Notes under the pieces: generated by a model
What the model saw: only the letters and a program-made list of their open reading frames with translations
Told to the model about the DNA's origin: nothing
Databases searched by the model: none
Shown here: positions 1 to 8,441 of the stretch, piece after piece
Layout: each line of letters starts with the position of its first letter
Numbering within the stretch: the stretch's first letter is position 1
Program-made: the position numbers and the translations under genes
DNA from: Denitrobaculum tricleocarpae
GTDB lineage: Bacteria > Pseudomonadota > Alphaproteobacteria > Kiloniellales > Kiloniellaceae
DNA: 64,000 bases
Direction of reading: 5' to 3'
Assembly: GCF_007004665.1 (NCBI RefSeq)
Contig: NZ_ML660053.1
Span: 496,001 to 560,000, forward strand

Positions 1-741
1 AACACCCTTGACCGCATTGATGCTCATCATGGCTTTGGCGAGGTCGGCATCGAGCTTGTCGTAGACCGGTTCGCCCAGCCCGGCGGGAACGCCGCTGGCG
101 ACCACTTCGACGACCGCGCCCAGGGAGGATCCGCTTTTTCGCGCGGCATCCAGAATGTCGGCCCAGTCAGCGGCGGCGGCTGCGTCAGGGCACCAGAAGG
201 GATTGTTACCGGTTTCGGCCCAGTCCCATTTCTCCCGGTCGATGTGGTGCGGCCCCATCTGCACAAGCGCGCCTTTGATGCTCACGCTCTCTTGCAGGAT
301 GTGGTCCAGGACCTTGCGGGCAACGCCGCCCGCGGCAACCCGCATGGCGGTCTCACGGGCGGAGGAGCGTCCGCCGCCGCGGTAGTCGCGGATGCCGTAC
401 TTGGTCCAGTAGGTGTAGTCGGCGTGGCCCGGCCGGAACTTGTCCTTGATGTCGCTGTAGTCTTTGGAGCGCTGATCGGTGTTTTCGATCACCAGCGAAA
501 CCGGCGTTCCGGTCGTCACGCCTTCGAAGACGCCCGAGAGGATTTTAACCTCGTCGGCCTCCTGGCGCTGGGTGGTGAAGCGCGACTGTCCGGGCTTACG
601 GGCGTTCAGCCAGCCCTGAAGATCCGATTCCTTCAGTGGCACGCGCGGCGGCACGCCATCGATCACGCAGCCGATAGCCGGACCGTGGCTTTCACCCCAG
701 GTGGTGAAGCGGAAACTTTCGCCGAGGGCGTTACCGGCCAT
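1..741 (-). CDS. aroC: Chorismate synthase, N-terminal 247 codons (gene runs off the left edge)
   Basis: Chorismate synthase makes chorismate from 5-enolpyruvylshikimate-3-phosphate by trans-elimination of phosphate, using reduced FMN, in the cytoplasm. The frame is open from the ATG at 741 to the window edge. It reads [20 protein letters not shown] at the N terminus, then [37 protein letters not shown] and [12 protein letters not shown], all family hallmarks. The family is about 360 residues, so roughly a third is missing beyond base 1. It starts 9 bases after the fabI stop, so the two are probably cotranscribed. No strong ribosome site is visible, which would fit translational coupling. The product is certain and the exact start is likely. 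Confidence 0.96.
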   Translation of the reverse strand, partial: MAGNALGESFRFTTWGESHGPAIGCVIDGVPPRVPLKESDLQGWLNARKPGQSRFTTQRQEADEVKILSGVFEGVTTGTPVSLVIENTDQRSKDYSDIKDKFRPGHADYTYWTKYGIRDYRGGGRSSARETAMRVAAGGVARKVLDHILQESVSIKGALVQMGPHHIDREKWDWAETGNNPFWCPDAAAAADWADILDAARKSGSSLGAVVEVVASGVPAGLGEPVYDKLDADLAKAMMSINAVKGV

Positions 742-750
742 GGGAAGAGA

Positions 751-1590
751 TCAGGACTGCGGATTGAAGTTGGACAGCAGGTCCGCGAGCTGCGGGGCCG
801 CGTCGACCGCCATCATGCCGACCACGTGGTAACCGGAATCCACATGGTGGATTTCGCCCGTGACACCACTGGAGAGATCGGAGAGCAGATAGAGGCCTGC
901 GCCGCCTACCTGTTCGATGGAGACGTTCTGACGCAATGGCGAATTATACTCGTTCCACTTCAGGATATGGCGGAAATCGCCGATGCCCGATGCCGCCAGG
1001 GTTTTGATCGGCCCGGCCGAGATCGCATTGACGCGAATACCCTCTGATCCCAGATCTGCCGCCAGATAGCGCACGCTGGATTCGAGAGCGGCCTTGGCAA
1101 CACCCATGACGTTGTAGTGGGGCATAACCTGTTCGGCGCCGTAGTAGGTCAGGGTCAGCAGGCTGCCGCCTTCGTTCATGAGCGGCACGGCACGCTGGGC
1201 GATCGCGGTGAAGGAGTAGCAGGAGATATCGAGGCTGCGCAGGAAGCCTTCGCGGCTGGTATCGACATAGCGGCCTTTCAGTTCTTCCTTGTCCGCATAG
1301 GCGATCGCGTGGATCACGAAGTCGATTTTACCCCACTTCTCTTCCAGAGCCGCGAAAACAGCATCGACGCTGGCGTCATCCGTGACGTCGCACTGTAAAA
1401 CGATGTCGGAGCCAACCGATTCGGCGAGCGGCTTCACCCGTTTGGCCAGGGCCTCGCCCTGATAGGTAAAGGCCAACTCCGCACCATGCGCATGTGCCTG
1501 CGCCGCGATACCCCAGGCGATCGATCGATCGTTCGCCACGCCCATGACGAGCCCGCGCTTGCCGGCCATGATCGGTTGCGAATCAGACAT
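751..1590 (-). CDS. fabI: Enoyl-[acyl-carrier-protein] reductase [NADH] FabI
   Basis: FabI carries out the last reductive step of each fatty-acid elongation cycle, reducing trans-2-enoyl-ACP with NADH in the cytoplasm. The 279 residues match the usual length of about 260-280. The modified dinucleotide motif GVANDRSIAWG is at 17-27. The active site shows Tyr149, Tyr159 and Lys166 in the FabI-specific Y-x6-K arrangement (YNVMGVAK), which separates it from ordinary SDR proteins (Y-x3-K). The start at 1590 is preceded by a good GAGGAAA ribosome site. aroC follows immediately, so this is the promoter-proximal gene of a fabI-aroC pair, a neighbourhood seen in several alphaproteobacteria. Confidence 0.97.
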   Translation of the reverse strand: MSDSQPIMAGKRGLVMGVANDRSIAWGIAAQAHAHGAELAFTYQGEALAKRVKPLAESVGSDIVLQCDVTDDASVDAVFAALEEKWGKIDFVIHAIAYADKEELKGRYVDTSREGFLRSLDISCYSFTAIAQRAVPLMNEGGSLLTLTYYGAEQVMPHYNVMGVAKAALESSVRYLAADLGSEGIRVNAISAGPIKTLAASGIGDFRHILKWNEYNSPLRQNVSIEQVGGAGLYLLSDLSSGVTGEIHHVDSGYHVVGMMAVDAAPQLADLLSNFNPQS

Positions 1591-1789
1591 TCATTTCCTC
1601 ACTGTAGCACTACCCTTAAGAGAAGCCGCATCCTACACCAATGCCCCGGCGGGTCAAAGGTACCGCACAGCCGCTTTCCGGCGGCCTTTGTAGGCTTTGC
1701 GGGGCCCTAAGGTCAATTGATTGCACGGAATTCCGCTTTTATCGTGTTATCGTGAAACAGTCATACACAAATTGTGAATTGGATAAGCC

Positions 1790-3100
1790 ATGTCGGCCCG
1801 ATTCGAATTGAGCAAGACCCTGCACTCGGTCAAGAATCTTCGACCGGTCAAAACGCTGCGCGATCTGCCAAGTGTGATGCTCTATGCAGGGAGACGTTTC
1901 CTCAAGGACGGCTGCCCGCGCTCGGCTGCGGCTCTGAGCTACTCCTCGCTTCTGGCCATGGTTCCGCTGTTGGCGATTGCGCTGACTGTGCTCTCAGCCT
2001 TCCCGGCCTTTACAGAGATCCGGATCGAGTTGCAGGGCTTGGTCTTCGAGAATTTCCTGCCCGACACGGGGATTGAGATCAGCGAGCAGTTGGCGTCCTT
2101 CATCGAAAACGCGACCAGGACGACGGGAATCGGGGTGATTGCTCTGGCGGTCACGGCGCTGGTCCTGCTCTCGACGATTACCGGCGCCTTTAACGCGATC
2201 TGGCGGGTCGCGGACCAGCGCTCTCTGTTCCTTCAGTTCCTGGTCTATTGGGCTCTTTTGACACTTGGGCCTCTACTGATCGGGGCCTCTTTGTCCTTGT
2301 CCGGCTATGGATATGCCATGGTCGAATGGTCGGGGATCGAGGGCTACACCCGTTCGTTCTTCAATGTGACTCAGTTCCTGCCCGCGATCCTCTCCGCCGG
2401 TGCCTTCACCTTGCTGTTTATCGTCGTGCCGAACCGGCCTGTCCGCTTCCGGCACGCCGTCATGGGCGCGGTCGTGGCCGCATTTATGTTCGAAGTGCTG
2501 AAGAAGGGCTTTGCACTCTACTTGACCCATTTCCCATCCTATCAGGCGCTTTACGGCGCACTTGCGGCTGTTCCGATCTTTCTGGTCTGGATGTACCTCT
2601 CCTGGGCGGTGATCCTCTTCGGAGCGGAGATCGCAGCGTCCCTGCCGGAGTGGCGGGCGAATCTGAAGCGGGGCGAGGAATCCGGTGCGCCCGGTGCGAG
2701 GCTCGCTCTCGCGCTGGCAATCCTTTCCAGGCTTCATCTGGCGGCCCAGGATGGGCGCAAGGTCCGCGAACTCAGCCTGGTCGCAGGGTTTCCGGTGAGT
2801 TTTGACGAACTGGGCGACGTGCTCTACGGCCTGCGCCGGGACCGCTTTGTCGCGCGGACTTCGGGGGCGCATTGGGTGTTGTCGCGCGATTTGAACTGCG
2901 CAAAGCTCAAGGACCTGATGGTATCTCTGGATTTGACCCTGGAGCCGGGGCAGGGATGGCCGGAAAATGTTGACGAGATTATCGGCAAACTCAACAGCAG
3001 CGGTCGAAAAATCACGGAAACGAGCCTCGGCGACCTGCTCGCGACGAAGCCTGTGGTGGAGGCCCTGAGCTTGAGGACTCACGAATTACGAAGGACTTGA
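1790..3100 (+). CDS. YihY/virulence factor BrkB family inner-membrane protein
   Basis: This is a 436-residue membrane protein of the YihY/BrkB (UPF0761) family. Some members were once called ribonuclease BN; the molecular function is unsettled. The family signature near residues 36-70 (RRFLKDGCPRSAAALSYSSL, then a membrane helix) is clear. About six hydrophobic segments follow between residues 50 and 290, with the WMYLSWAVILFGAE helix last. A soluble tail of about 140 residues resembles a winged-helix fold, an extension common in proteobacterial members and absent from the 290-residue E. coli protein. The stop codon lies inside the left arm of the inverted-repeat element at 3068-3337, so the last few residues (about SLRTHELRRT) may have been contributed by that insertion. 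Confidence 0.9.
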   Translation: MSARFELSKTLHSVKNLRPVKTLRDLPSVMLYAGRRFLKDGCPRSAAALSYSSLLAMVPLLAIALTVLSAFPAFTEIRIELQGLVFENFLPDTGIEISEQLASFIENATRTTGIGVIALAVTALVLLSTITGAFNAIWRVADQRSLFLQFLVYWALLTLGPLLIGASLSLSGYGYAMVEWSGIEGYTRSFFNVTQFLPAILSAGAFTLLFIVVPNRPVRFRHAVMGAVVAAFMFEVLKKGFALYLTHFPSYQALYGALAAVPIFLVWMYLSWAVILFGAEIAASLPEWRANLKRGEESGAPGARLALALAILSRLHLAAQDGRKVRELSLVAGFPVSFDELGDVLYGLRRDRFVARTSGAHWVLSRDLNCAKLKDLMVSLDLTLEPGQGWPENVDEIIGKLNSSGRKITETSLGDLLATKPVVEALSLRTHELRRT

Positions 3101-3337
3101 CGTTAAGCTTACGTTTTTTGGCAAGGCGTTAGGAGCGGAGCGATGCAAAGGTATCGTGACCGACGACACAACGATGACCAAAAGGCGTAAGCTTACCGCC
3201 TGGTTGGGTCGCTTTGGGATTTGTTTTCAGGGCGTCGAGAACTCTCACCGGGCCGGTAGGCCCGCCTTCAAGCTCTCTCCTGCTGAAAAAAGATCCCAAA
3301 GCGATCAAGGCCATCGTAATTCGCGAGTCCTCAAGCT
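3068..3337. repeat. Roughly 270-bp element with 27-bp terminal inverted repeats (MITE-like)
   Basis: The left arm (3068-3094) and the reverse complement of the right arm (3311-3337) agree at 25 of 27 bases, beginning agcttgaggactc and continuing cgaattacga. A second internal inverted pair shares tcgctttgggat (about 3209-3220) and atcccaaagcga (about 3293-3305). The palindromic core cgtaagcttac also recurs inside. No convincing protein is encoded. The element fills the space between two convergent genes and its two arms carry or touch both stop codons. No clear target-site duplication is visible. It could be a non-autonomous mobile element or a large bidirectional structured terminator. Confidence 0.6.
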
Positions 3338-3665
3338 AACTCTCGGACGATCCGCGTAGGTTTTCTTCCAGCATCTCCCGGGCGTCTTCCGGGAGCTCCT
3401 GGATCGCGCCATTGAGCTGCTCCAGGGCCCGGCGCAGGCCGTAAACCTGATCGAGCAGGCGCAGGACCACAGGCATGGCCTCCTCGTTGACTCCTATATC
3501 GCGCCGCAACTCGGCGATCAGCTTGACGCGGGCGAAGTCGTCCTCGTCAAAGTGATATTCGCCGTCCTGTTCACTCGGCAGGACCCAGTTCTGTTCAATC
3601 CAGATGGTTATTTCCGACGCGGTGACGTCGAACTCTGTGACCAGATCATCTACGCTTCTGAGCAT
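3336..3665 (-). CDS. cbpM: Chaperone modulator CbpM-like protein
   Basis: A 109-residue protein of the CbpM (MerR-like helix-turn-helix fold) family. In E. coli, CbpM binds the J-domain co-chaperone CbpA and inhibits its DnaK-stimulating and DNA-binding activities. Family features seen: an N-terminal EITIWIEQNWVLP helix-turn-helix segment, the FARVKLIAELRRDIGVNEEA core, and the C-terminal helix VVLRLLDQVYGLRRALEQL. It lies 71 bases downstream of the cbpA-like gene on the same strand, the standard cbpA-cbpM order, which supports the assignment more than sequence alone. Its TAG stop is the last triplet before the right arm of the 3068-3337 element. Confidence 0.85.
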   Translation of the reverse strand: MLRSVDDLVTEFDVTASEITIWIEQNWVLPSEQDGEYHFDEDDFARVKLIAELRRDIGVNEEAMPVVLRLLDQVYGLRRALEQLNGAIQELPEDAREMLEENLRGSSES

Positions 3666-3736
3666 CTGTGGCCCCGTACTTTCTTTGTTTCCGCTCTGTT
3701 GTATCTCGCCGCCATATCCGGGCGCCAGATTGCTTT

Positions 3737-4654
3737 CTAGCTCAGATCGGTTTTGGCGCGCGGATTGTATTTGTTGTTTTCCGACCAGGTTTCGATGAAG
3801 TTCTTGAATTCATCGTTCGGAGCTTCCGGCAAGACGACCCGCAGCTTCACCAGTTGATCGCCCGCGGCTTTGTCGCCTCTTCCGGGGATGCCTTTGCCCT
3901 TCAGGCGCAAGGTCGTGCCGGAGTTCGAGCCGGGCGGGATTTTCATGGAAACCTTACCGGCCATGGTCGGCACGGTGATGGCGGCCCCCAGCACCGCCTC
4001 GGGCAGGGAGACCGGCAGGTCCAGGGTGATGTTCATGCCGTCGCGGGAGAAATGCGGATGACCGCGCACGGTGACTTCGATGAGCGCGTCGCCGCTGGGC
4101 GCGCCGCCGACACCGGCCATGCCCTGACCCTTAAGACGCAGGCTTTGTCCGTCCTCGGTTCCAGGAGGGATGCGAATATCGAGGGTTTTGCCCTCGCCAA
4201 GCCGAATACGCTTGGTGGCCCCTGCCGCCGCTTCCATGAAGTCGACGTCCACCGCATAAGAGACATCCGCGCCTTTGCGCCGCACGGAGTGGGTCCGTCT
4301 CTGCGAGCGGCCGCCGCCAAAGAGGTCGGAAAAAATGTCACCGACGCCCACGTCTTCGCCGAAGTCGTAGCGGCTGTATTTTTGGCTATCACCGGCCCGC
4401 TGACGGTAGAATCCGCCCTGCCAGCCCGTGTCTTGTCCGGAGCTGTCGATCTGGCCCGCGTCGAACTTCTTTCGCTTTTCAGCGTCGCCCAGAATGCCAT
4501 AGGCCTGCGAGACCTCTTTGAACTGTTGTTCGATGGCCTCGTTGCCCGGGTTGAGGTCTGGGTGCAGTTTTTTGGCCAGCTTTCTGTAGGCCGACTTGAT
4601 CTCATCGGCAGTCGCCGTTTTGGAGACGTTCAGGGTCTTGTAAGGGTCTTTCAT
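3737..4654 (-). CDS. cbpA: DnaJ-class co-chaperone, CbpA type
   Basis: A 305-residue type II J-protein that would stimulate the ATPase of DnaK and deliver substrates. It has an N-terminal J domain (about residues 4-68) with the catalytic His31-Pro32-Asp33, then a Gly/Phe-rich linker (about 70-125, including GGFYRQRAGD and DLFGGGRSQ). Two beta-sandwich substrate-binding domains follow, with the typical DIRIPPGTEDGQSLRLKGQG and VSMKIPPGSNSGTTLRLKGKG elements. There is no CxxCxGxG zinc-finger block, so it is not DnaJ itself. It is the first gene of a pair with the cbpM-like gene. Confidence 0.93.
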   Translation of the reverse strand: MKDPYKTLNVSKTATADEIKSAYRKLAKKLHPDLNPGNEAIEQQFKEVSQAYGILGDAEKRKKFDAGQIDSSGQDTGWQGGFYRQRAGDSQKYSRYDFGEDVGVGDIFSDLFGGGRSQRRTHSVRRKGADVSYAVDVDFMEAAAGATKRIRLGEGKTLDIRIPPGTEDGQSLRLKGQGMAGVGGAPSGDALIEVTVRGHPHFSRDGMNITLDLPVSLPEAVLGAAITVPTMAGKVSMKIPPGSNSGTTLRLKGKGIPGRGDKAAGDQLVKLRVVLPEAPNDEFKNFIETWSENNKYNPRAKTDLS

Positions 4655-4776
4655 TCCGTGTTCTATCGCCGTTTTCGCTTGTTGCGTGGCCGTATTCCCT
4701 GCAAGGCAGTTCCCTTGCTGCGCGATTGGTTCTGTCTCGAGTGCTTCAGTCGTGGCGTCAGCTTATGCCCTAGCGC

Positions 4777-5265
4777 TTAAGACTGGATTTGCCAAGAGCC
4801 ATCGGGCTGCCTGCAGGCCACGCCGTAAGCAGTTTCGGCTTCGCCTCCGACGGTTACTTCTTGCTGGAATTCACGGCAGTAGTTGCCATTTTCCGCCGTT
4901 CCCTCGCGGGTGGGCGTGACGGTTCCCGAGTTTCCGCTGTCCGGATTGTTCCAGCTGATCTGCTGACCGATCGGTGCGGTCGTTGCCTGGGTATAGGCTC
5001 TTTCGGCTTTTTCCTTATCCGCATCATCCAGGGACCGTCCGAGTTCACTGCCGACCAATGCGCCGAGCAAAGCACCGGCGGCTGTTGCAACCAACTGACC
5101 GGAGCCACTGCCGACCTGGGAGCCGATAACGGCCCCGCCGACGCCGCCAATGACGCCGCCGATGGTCTGCTTCGTGCCTGGCCCGTCGCCATCGTTCGAG
5201 CAGGCGGCGGTCATTAGAGCGAGCAGGGTGACAGCTGCTAAGGATTTGATCTTCATCTCAGTCAT
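4777..5265 (-). CDS. Glycine-zipper outer-membrane lipoprotein (17-kDa surface-antigen type)
   Basis: A 162-residue exported protein related to the rickettsial 17-kDa surface antigen. The signal peptide runs over residues 1-21 and ends in a lipobox-like TAAC, so Cys22 would be lipidated. A glycine-zipper block follows (residues about 36-78, GGVIGGVGGAVIGSQVG and GALLGALVGSELG), predicted to form paired hydrophobic helices. The C-terminal part contains YCREFQQEVTVGG and a further Cys, as in the family. It probably sits in the outer membrane with an envelope-stability role; the exact function is unknown. A second ATG three codons downstream is an alternative start. It is transcribed away from pdxH. 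Confidence 0.87.
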   Translation of the reverse strand: MTEMKIKSLAAVTLLALMTAACSNDGDGPGTKQTIGGVIGGVGGAVIGSQVGSGSGQLVATAAGALLGALVGSELGRSLDDADKEKAERAYTQATTAPIGQQISWNNPDSGNSGTVTPTREGTAENGNYCREFQQEVTVGGEAETAYGVACRQPDGSWQIQS

Positions 5266-5698
5266 CTTTCAATCTGCGCCATGCGGCGTTTCAGCTTTTT
5301 GTTCCGCAACATGAGAGCGTGAGCCGAAGCCTTTGTCATTCTGGGCCGGAAGCGATCGCTCTCCTGAGTTGGTGCTTACGAGGAGACTATCGCCTCTTCG
5401 CCGGAAAATCATCCTTTTGCGGGAAATACCAGCGGGGGCGGCAGCCTCGTCACGATCAAGCGTCCGGAATAAGCTCCTCTTGAGCGGCGGGAGGATGCCC
5501 CTCTGCTTTAGAAGCTGTATTCAAGGCGAATGACGCTTTAAGCTTTGTCGCGCATATGGCAATGCAGGACTGTTGCGTCAATCCAATTGTAACTGCTGTA
5601 ATCCGGGCCAGGGCGATTGCCGCGGCCGAACGGCGGCGGCATTCCAAGCGGAAAAAGCCATTTTTTCAGGTTGAAGCTGGTAGAAGAGAAAGCGAAAC
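5266..5698. other. Intergenic region between the divergent lipoprotein gene and pdxH
   Basis: 433 bases without a credible gene. It must hold the promoters of both flanking genes. The only structure I see is an imperfect hairpin at 5352-5393, where gcgat plus tctcct pairs with aggaga plus atcgc around a loop of about 15 bases. Short open frames here have no family resemblance. Confidence 0.5.
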
Positions 5699-6292
5699 AT
5701 GATCCGAGACACGACGCCTGGTGACCCTTTTAAGCTGTTCGACACCTGGCTTGAGGAGGCAGGAGAGAGCGAAATCAATGACCCAACCGCCATGAGCCTG
5801 GCGACGGTGGGGCCCGACGGCATGCCCAGTTCGCGGATGGTATTGCTGAAGGGTGTCGATTCGCGCGGATTTGTTTTCTACACCAACTTCGAAAGCCGGA
5901 AGGGCGAGCAGCTGCAAGCGAACATGAAAGCAGCTTTATTGTTTCATTGGAAATCGTTACGGCGCTGTGTTCGTATTGAAGGTGAAGTCGAGATTGTGAC
6001 CTGCGAGGAAGCGGACGCCTACTTCGCGAGCCGTCCGCGCCAGAGTCAGATCGGCGCCTGGGCCAGTCAGCAATCGCGGCCGCTCGAGGGGCGGTTCGAG
6101 CTGGAGAAACGGGTTGCCATCTATGCGGCGAAACATGCCGTCGGCACTGTTCCAAGGCCTGACTACTGGTCGGGGTTCCGGGTTCTGCCCCAGCGCATCG
6201 AGTTCTGGCAGGATGGCGCCTTTCGCCTGCACGACCGGCTGGTCTACAACCGGAGTGGCGAGAGCTGGACGACGGAGCGCCTCTATCCCTGA
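5699..6292 (+). CDS. pdxH: Pyridoxamine 5'-phosphate oxidase
   Basis: PdxH uses FMN and oxygen to convert pyridoxamine or pyridoxine 5'-phosphate into pyridoxal 5'-phosphate, the cofactor needed by the ALA synthase and the aminotransferases elsewhere in this window. The 197-residue length is typical. FMN-contact motifs SSRMVLLK (44-51) and YTNFESRKG (61-69) are present, as are the [14 protein letters not shown] block, the [12 protein letters not shown] substrate region and the invariant C-terminal ERLYP. The GAAGAGAAAGCG stretch before the ATG at 5699 is only a moderate ribosome site. It precedes a cation exporter but is not clearly in an operon with it. Confidence 0.97.
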   Translation: MIRDTTPGDPFKLFDTWLEEAGESEINDPTAMSLATVGPDGMPSSRMVLLKGVDSRGFVFYTNFESRKGEQLQANMKAALLFHWKSLRRCVRIEGEVEIVTCEEADAYFASRPRQSQIGAWASQQSRPLEGRFELEKRVAIYAAKHAVGTVPRPDYWSGFRVLPQRIEFWQDGAFRLHDRLVYNRSGESWTTERLYP

Positions 6293-6330
6293 TGATGGAT
6301 GGCGCGACATGATCACCTGATGGGTTTGAA

Positions 6331-7317
6331 GTGGGTTCAGACAGAATGGAAGATCGCGAGGCGCCTGGATCGCCACGGACCGACTCGCACGCTGAGTCTG
6401 CGAACCGCCGCGCGGCCCGGCTCTTAAGACTTGCAACCTATGCCTCCGTTGCGACTGCCTTAAGTCTCGTCGCCATCAAGCTCGGCGCCTGGTGGGTCAC
6501 GCACTCGGTCAGCCTGCTGTCCACCCTGGTGGATTCGATGCTCGATGTTGCGGTCTCGGTCATCAACCTTTTCGCAATCAGGGCCGCCTTGATTCCCGCG
6601 GACTCAGATCACCGTTTCGGTCACGGAAAGGCCGAGCCGCTCGCGGCACTGGGGCAGGCCGCTTTTATAGGTGGATCGGCGGTCTTCCTGCTGCTTGAGG
6701 TCAGTCAGCGGTTTATCGAACCGCGTGCCATCGAGGCCACCGGCATCGGCATTGCAGTGATGGTCGTATCGATCATCGCGACCCTGGTCTTGCTGCAATA
6801 CCAAAAGTACGTGGTTCGGGAGACCGGGTCTCTGGTTATTGAAGCCAACGCCCTCAATTTCACGGTCGACATTTTAGTCAATGCCAGCGTCATTGCCGCG
6901 CTGATTATGGTTTCTCAACTTGGCTGGCTTCTGGCCGACCCGGTTTTCGGCCTGGGTATTGGCGCGTACATCCTTTGGAGCGCCTGGAAGCTGATGCGCT
7001 CAGCACTGGACATGCTGATGGACCGGGAACTGGCAGACGAAGAGCGCGCGGAAATCAGCCGGATTATACTGGATGATGCGGATGTCCTCGGGATCCACGA
7101 TCTGCGCACACGCTCGTCGGGCCGACAGATTTTCGTGCAATGCCATGTCGAGTTGGACGGACAGATGTCGTTGGCTACGGCGCACGCGGTGACCGACCGG
7201 ATTGAAGCCCGGTTGTCAGAGAGCTTTCCAAATGCGGAGATCTTCTTTCACCAGGACCCCTCTGCAGCCGACACGCAGGACGACGCGCAGGCCGGAGGCT
7301 TGCATACCCAACAATGA
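6331..7317 (+). CDS. Cation diffusion facilitator (FieF/YiiP-like) with an Asn at the transport-site His
   Basis: An inner-membrane metal/proton antiporter of the CDF family, 328 residues from a GTG at 6331; an ATG at 6346 is an alternative start. It aligns along its full length with E. coli FieF. Asp68 and Asp72 (DSMLD) give the first half of the transmembrane metal site. The second half, HxxxD in FieF, reads Asn176-x3-Asp180 here. The surface site (D-x2-H-x3-H in ADSDHRFGHGKAE) and the cytoplasmic dimer sites (GIHDLRTR, CHVEL, FFHQDP) are intact, so this is not a decayed gene. The substitution suggests changed metal preference, possibly away from zinc; the real substrate cannot be told from sequence. 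Confidence 0.9.
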   Translation: MGSDRMEDREAPGSPRTDSHAESANRRAARLLRLATYASVATALSLVAIKLGAWWVTHSVSLLSTLVDSMLDVAVSVINLFAIRAALIPADSDHRFGHGKAEPLAALGQAAFIGGSAVFLLLEVSQRFIEPRAIEATGIGIAVMVVSIIATLVLLQYQKYVVRETGSLVIEANALNFTVDILVNASVIAALIMVSQLGWLLADPVFGLGIGAYILWSAWKLMRSALDMLMDRELADEERAEISRIILDDADVLGIHDLRTRSSGRQIFVQCHVELDGQMSLATAHAVTDRIEARLSESFPNAEIFFHQDPSAADTQDDAQAGGLHTQQ

Positions 7318-7333
7318 AACCTCGTAAATCAGC

Positions 7334-7347
7334 TTGATTTAAGTCAT
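7334..7347. promoter_or_regulatory. FNR/FixK-type half-palindrome box upstream of the universal stress gene
   Basis: TTGATTTAAGTCAT matches the Crp/Fnr-superfamily consensus TTGAT-N4-ATCAA at nine of ten positions when GTCAA variants are allowed. It lies about 67 bases upstream of the stress-protein ATG. Universal stress genes are known FNR/Anr targets in other proteobacteria. A near-identical core (TTGACTTAAGTCA) occurs at 18041. It is a pattern match only. Confidence 0.45.
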
Positions 7348-7413
7348 ATTGGTTGCGGCGGTGCCGCCATAAAATGCCTTCATGACAACCTTTGGGATGA
7401 ACTGGAGAGCGCA

Positions 7414-8283
7414 ATGGTCCTGTCAAAACTGCTTGCTATCGTCGATGGGACGCCCGCATCCGAGCGTGCGCTATCGGCGGCTCTGAGCCTGGGGCAGGCC
7501 TTCGCCTGCCGTGTGGATGCTCTTCACGTAGAAGTCGATCCGGAAGCCTCAATCCCAATTCTCGGCGATGGTATGTCCGGGGCTGTCGTCTCGCAAATGA
7601 TCGACAGTTTGCGGGAGACGTCAGCAAAGCGGCGCGAACAGGCATCGCAGATTTTCGACGCTCTCTGCACCCGGCCTGGGCTCGCGGTTGTGGAGCCCTC
7701 TCAGGCGCTCAAGCAAGGCGAATTCGGTGTCAGCTTTACCCATGTTGTCGGGGTCGAGGCGGATGAGATCTCTATACGTGGTGTTCTCGCCGACCTGACA
7801 ATTCTGGCCCGGCCTGAGATCGATAGCGATCTCGACCTCTCGCAAAGTCTGGATGCCGCGATTTTCGATACGGGACGGCCAGTTTTGCTGATCCCCACCG
7901 AACCGCCGGCGCAGTTGCTGAAAACGGTTGCGATCGCCTGGAACGGCTCGCGGGAATCCGCGCGCGCTGTTGCCATCGCTTTGCCGGTCTTGAAGCAGGC
8001 CGAAAAGGTGGTCGTGATCACCGCGCGCGAGTCAGCGGTCAAGGCCGGGCCCAGCGAGCTCACAAACTATTTGGCCGGGCACGGTGTCGAGGCGAAAACC
8101 TGGGCCTTCACGCCGGGCGAGGACTCGATCGGGAATTCCATTCTGATTGAAGCGAGCAAAGCGAATGCCGATATGCTGGTCATGGGCGCGTACGGACACA
8201 GCCGTTTCAGGGAAATGATCCTGGGTGGGGCGACCCGGAGTGTCGTAAACGATGCGCAAATACCGGTCTTCCTGGCGCATTAA
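7414..8283 (+). CDS. Universal stress protein, tandem UspA domains
   Basis: A 289-residue cytoplasmic protein with two UspA folds. The second domain (about 160-289) has the ATP-binding signature GAYGHSRFREMILGGATRSV, which fits G-x2-G-x9-G-[S/T]. The first domain (1-150) keeps the LLAIVDGTPASERAL strand-helix start but lacks a clear nucleotide motif, as is common in tandem forms. Such proteins help survival under starvation, low oxygen or oxidative stress; the partner is unknown. It stands alone, behind an FNR-like box at 7334 and a short GGCGG-TG-CCGCC palindrome near 7357-7368. Confidence 0.9.
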   Translation: MVLSKLLAIVDGTPASERALSAALSLGQAFACRVDALHVEVDPEASIPILGDGMSGAVVSQMIDSLRETSAKRREQASQIFDALCTRPGLAVVEPSQALKQGEFGVSFTHVVGVEADEISIRGVLADLTILARPEIDSDLDLSQSLDAAIFDTGRPVLLIPTEPPAQLLKTVAIAWNGSRESARAVAIALPVLKQAEKVVVITARESAVKAGPSELTNYLAGHGVEAKTWAFTPGEDSIGNSILIEASKANADMLVMGAYGHSRFREMILGGATRSVVNDAQIPVFLAH

Positions 8284-8441
8284 TTCCGGGTATGCCAGCA
8301 GTGTCGAGGCGTCTGTTCTCGCTTGATAGGATGGCGCGGCTCAATTCTCCACCAGAGGCAGGCTTTCAGGCTCTAAAACGACTTTGAGAGGTCGGCTGCA
8401 CCAGAGCGCAATCTTAGAGGACGGCAAGTGAGGATGACGGT

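Noticed and set aside
244-1047. 267-residue plus-strand open frame opposite aroC and fabI
   Set aside because: It is antisense to two clear conserved genes and shows no family features of its own.
5456-5647. 63-residue minus-strand frame between the lipoprotein gene and pdxH
   Set aside because: No ribosome site or family match; lies in a promoter region.
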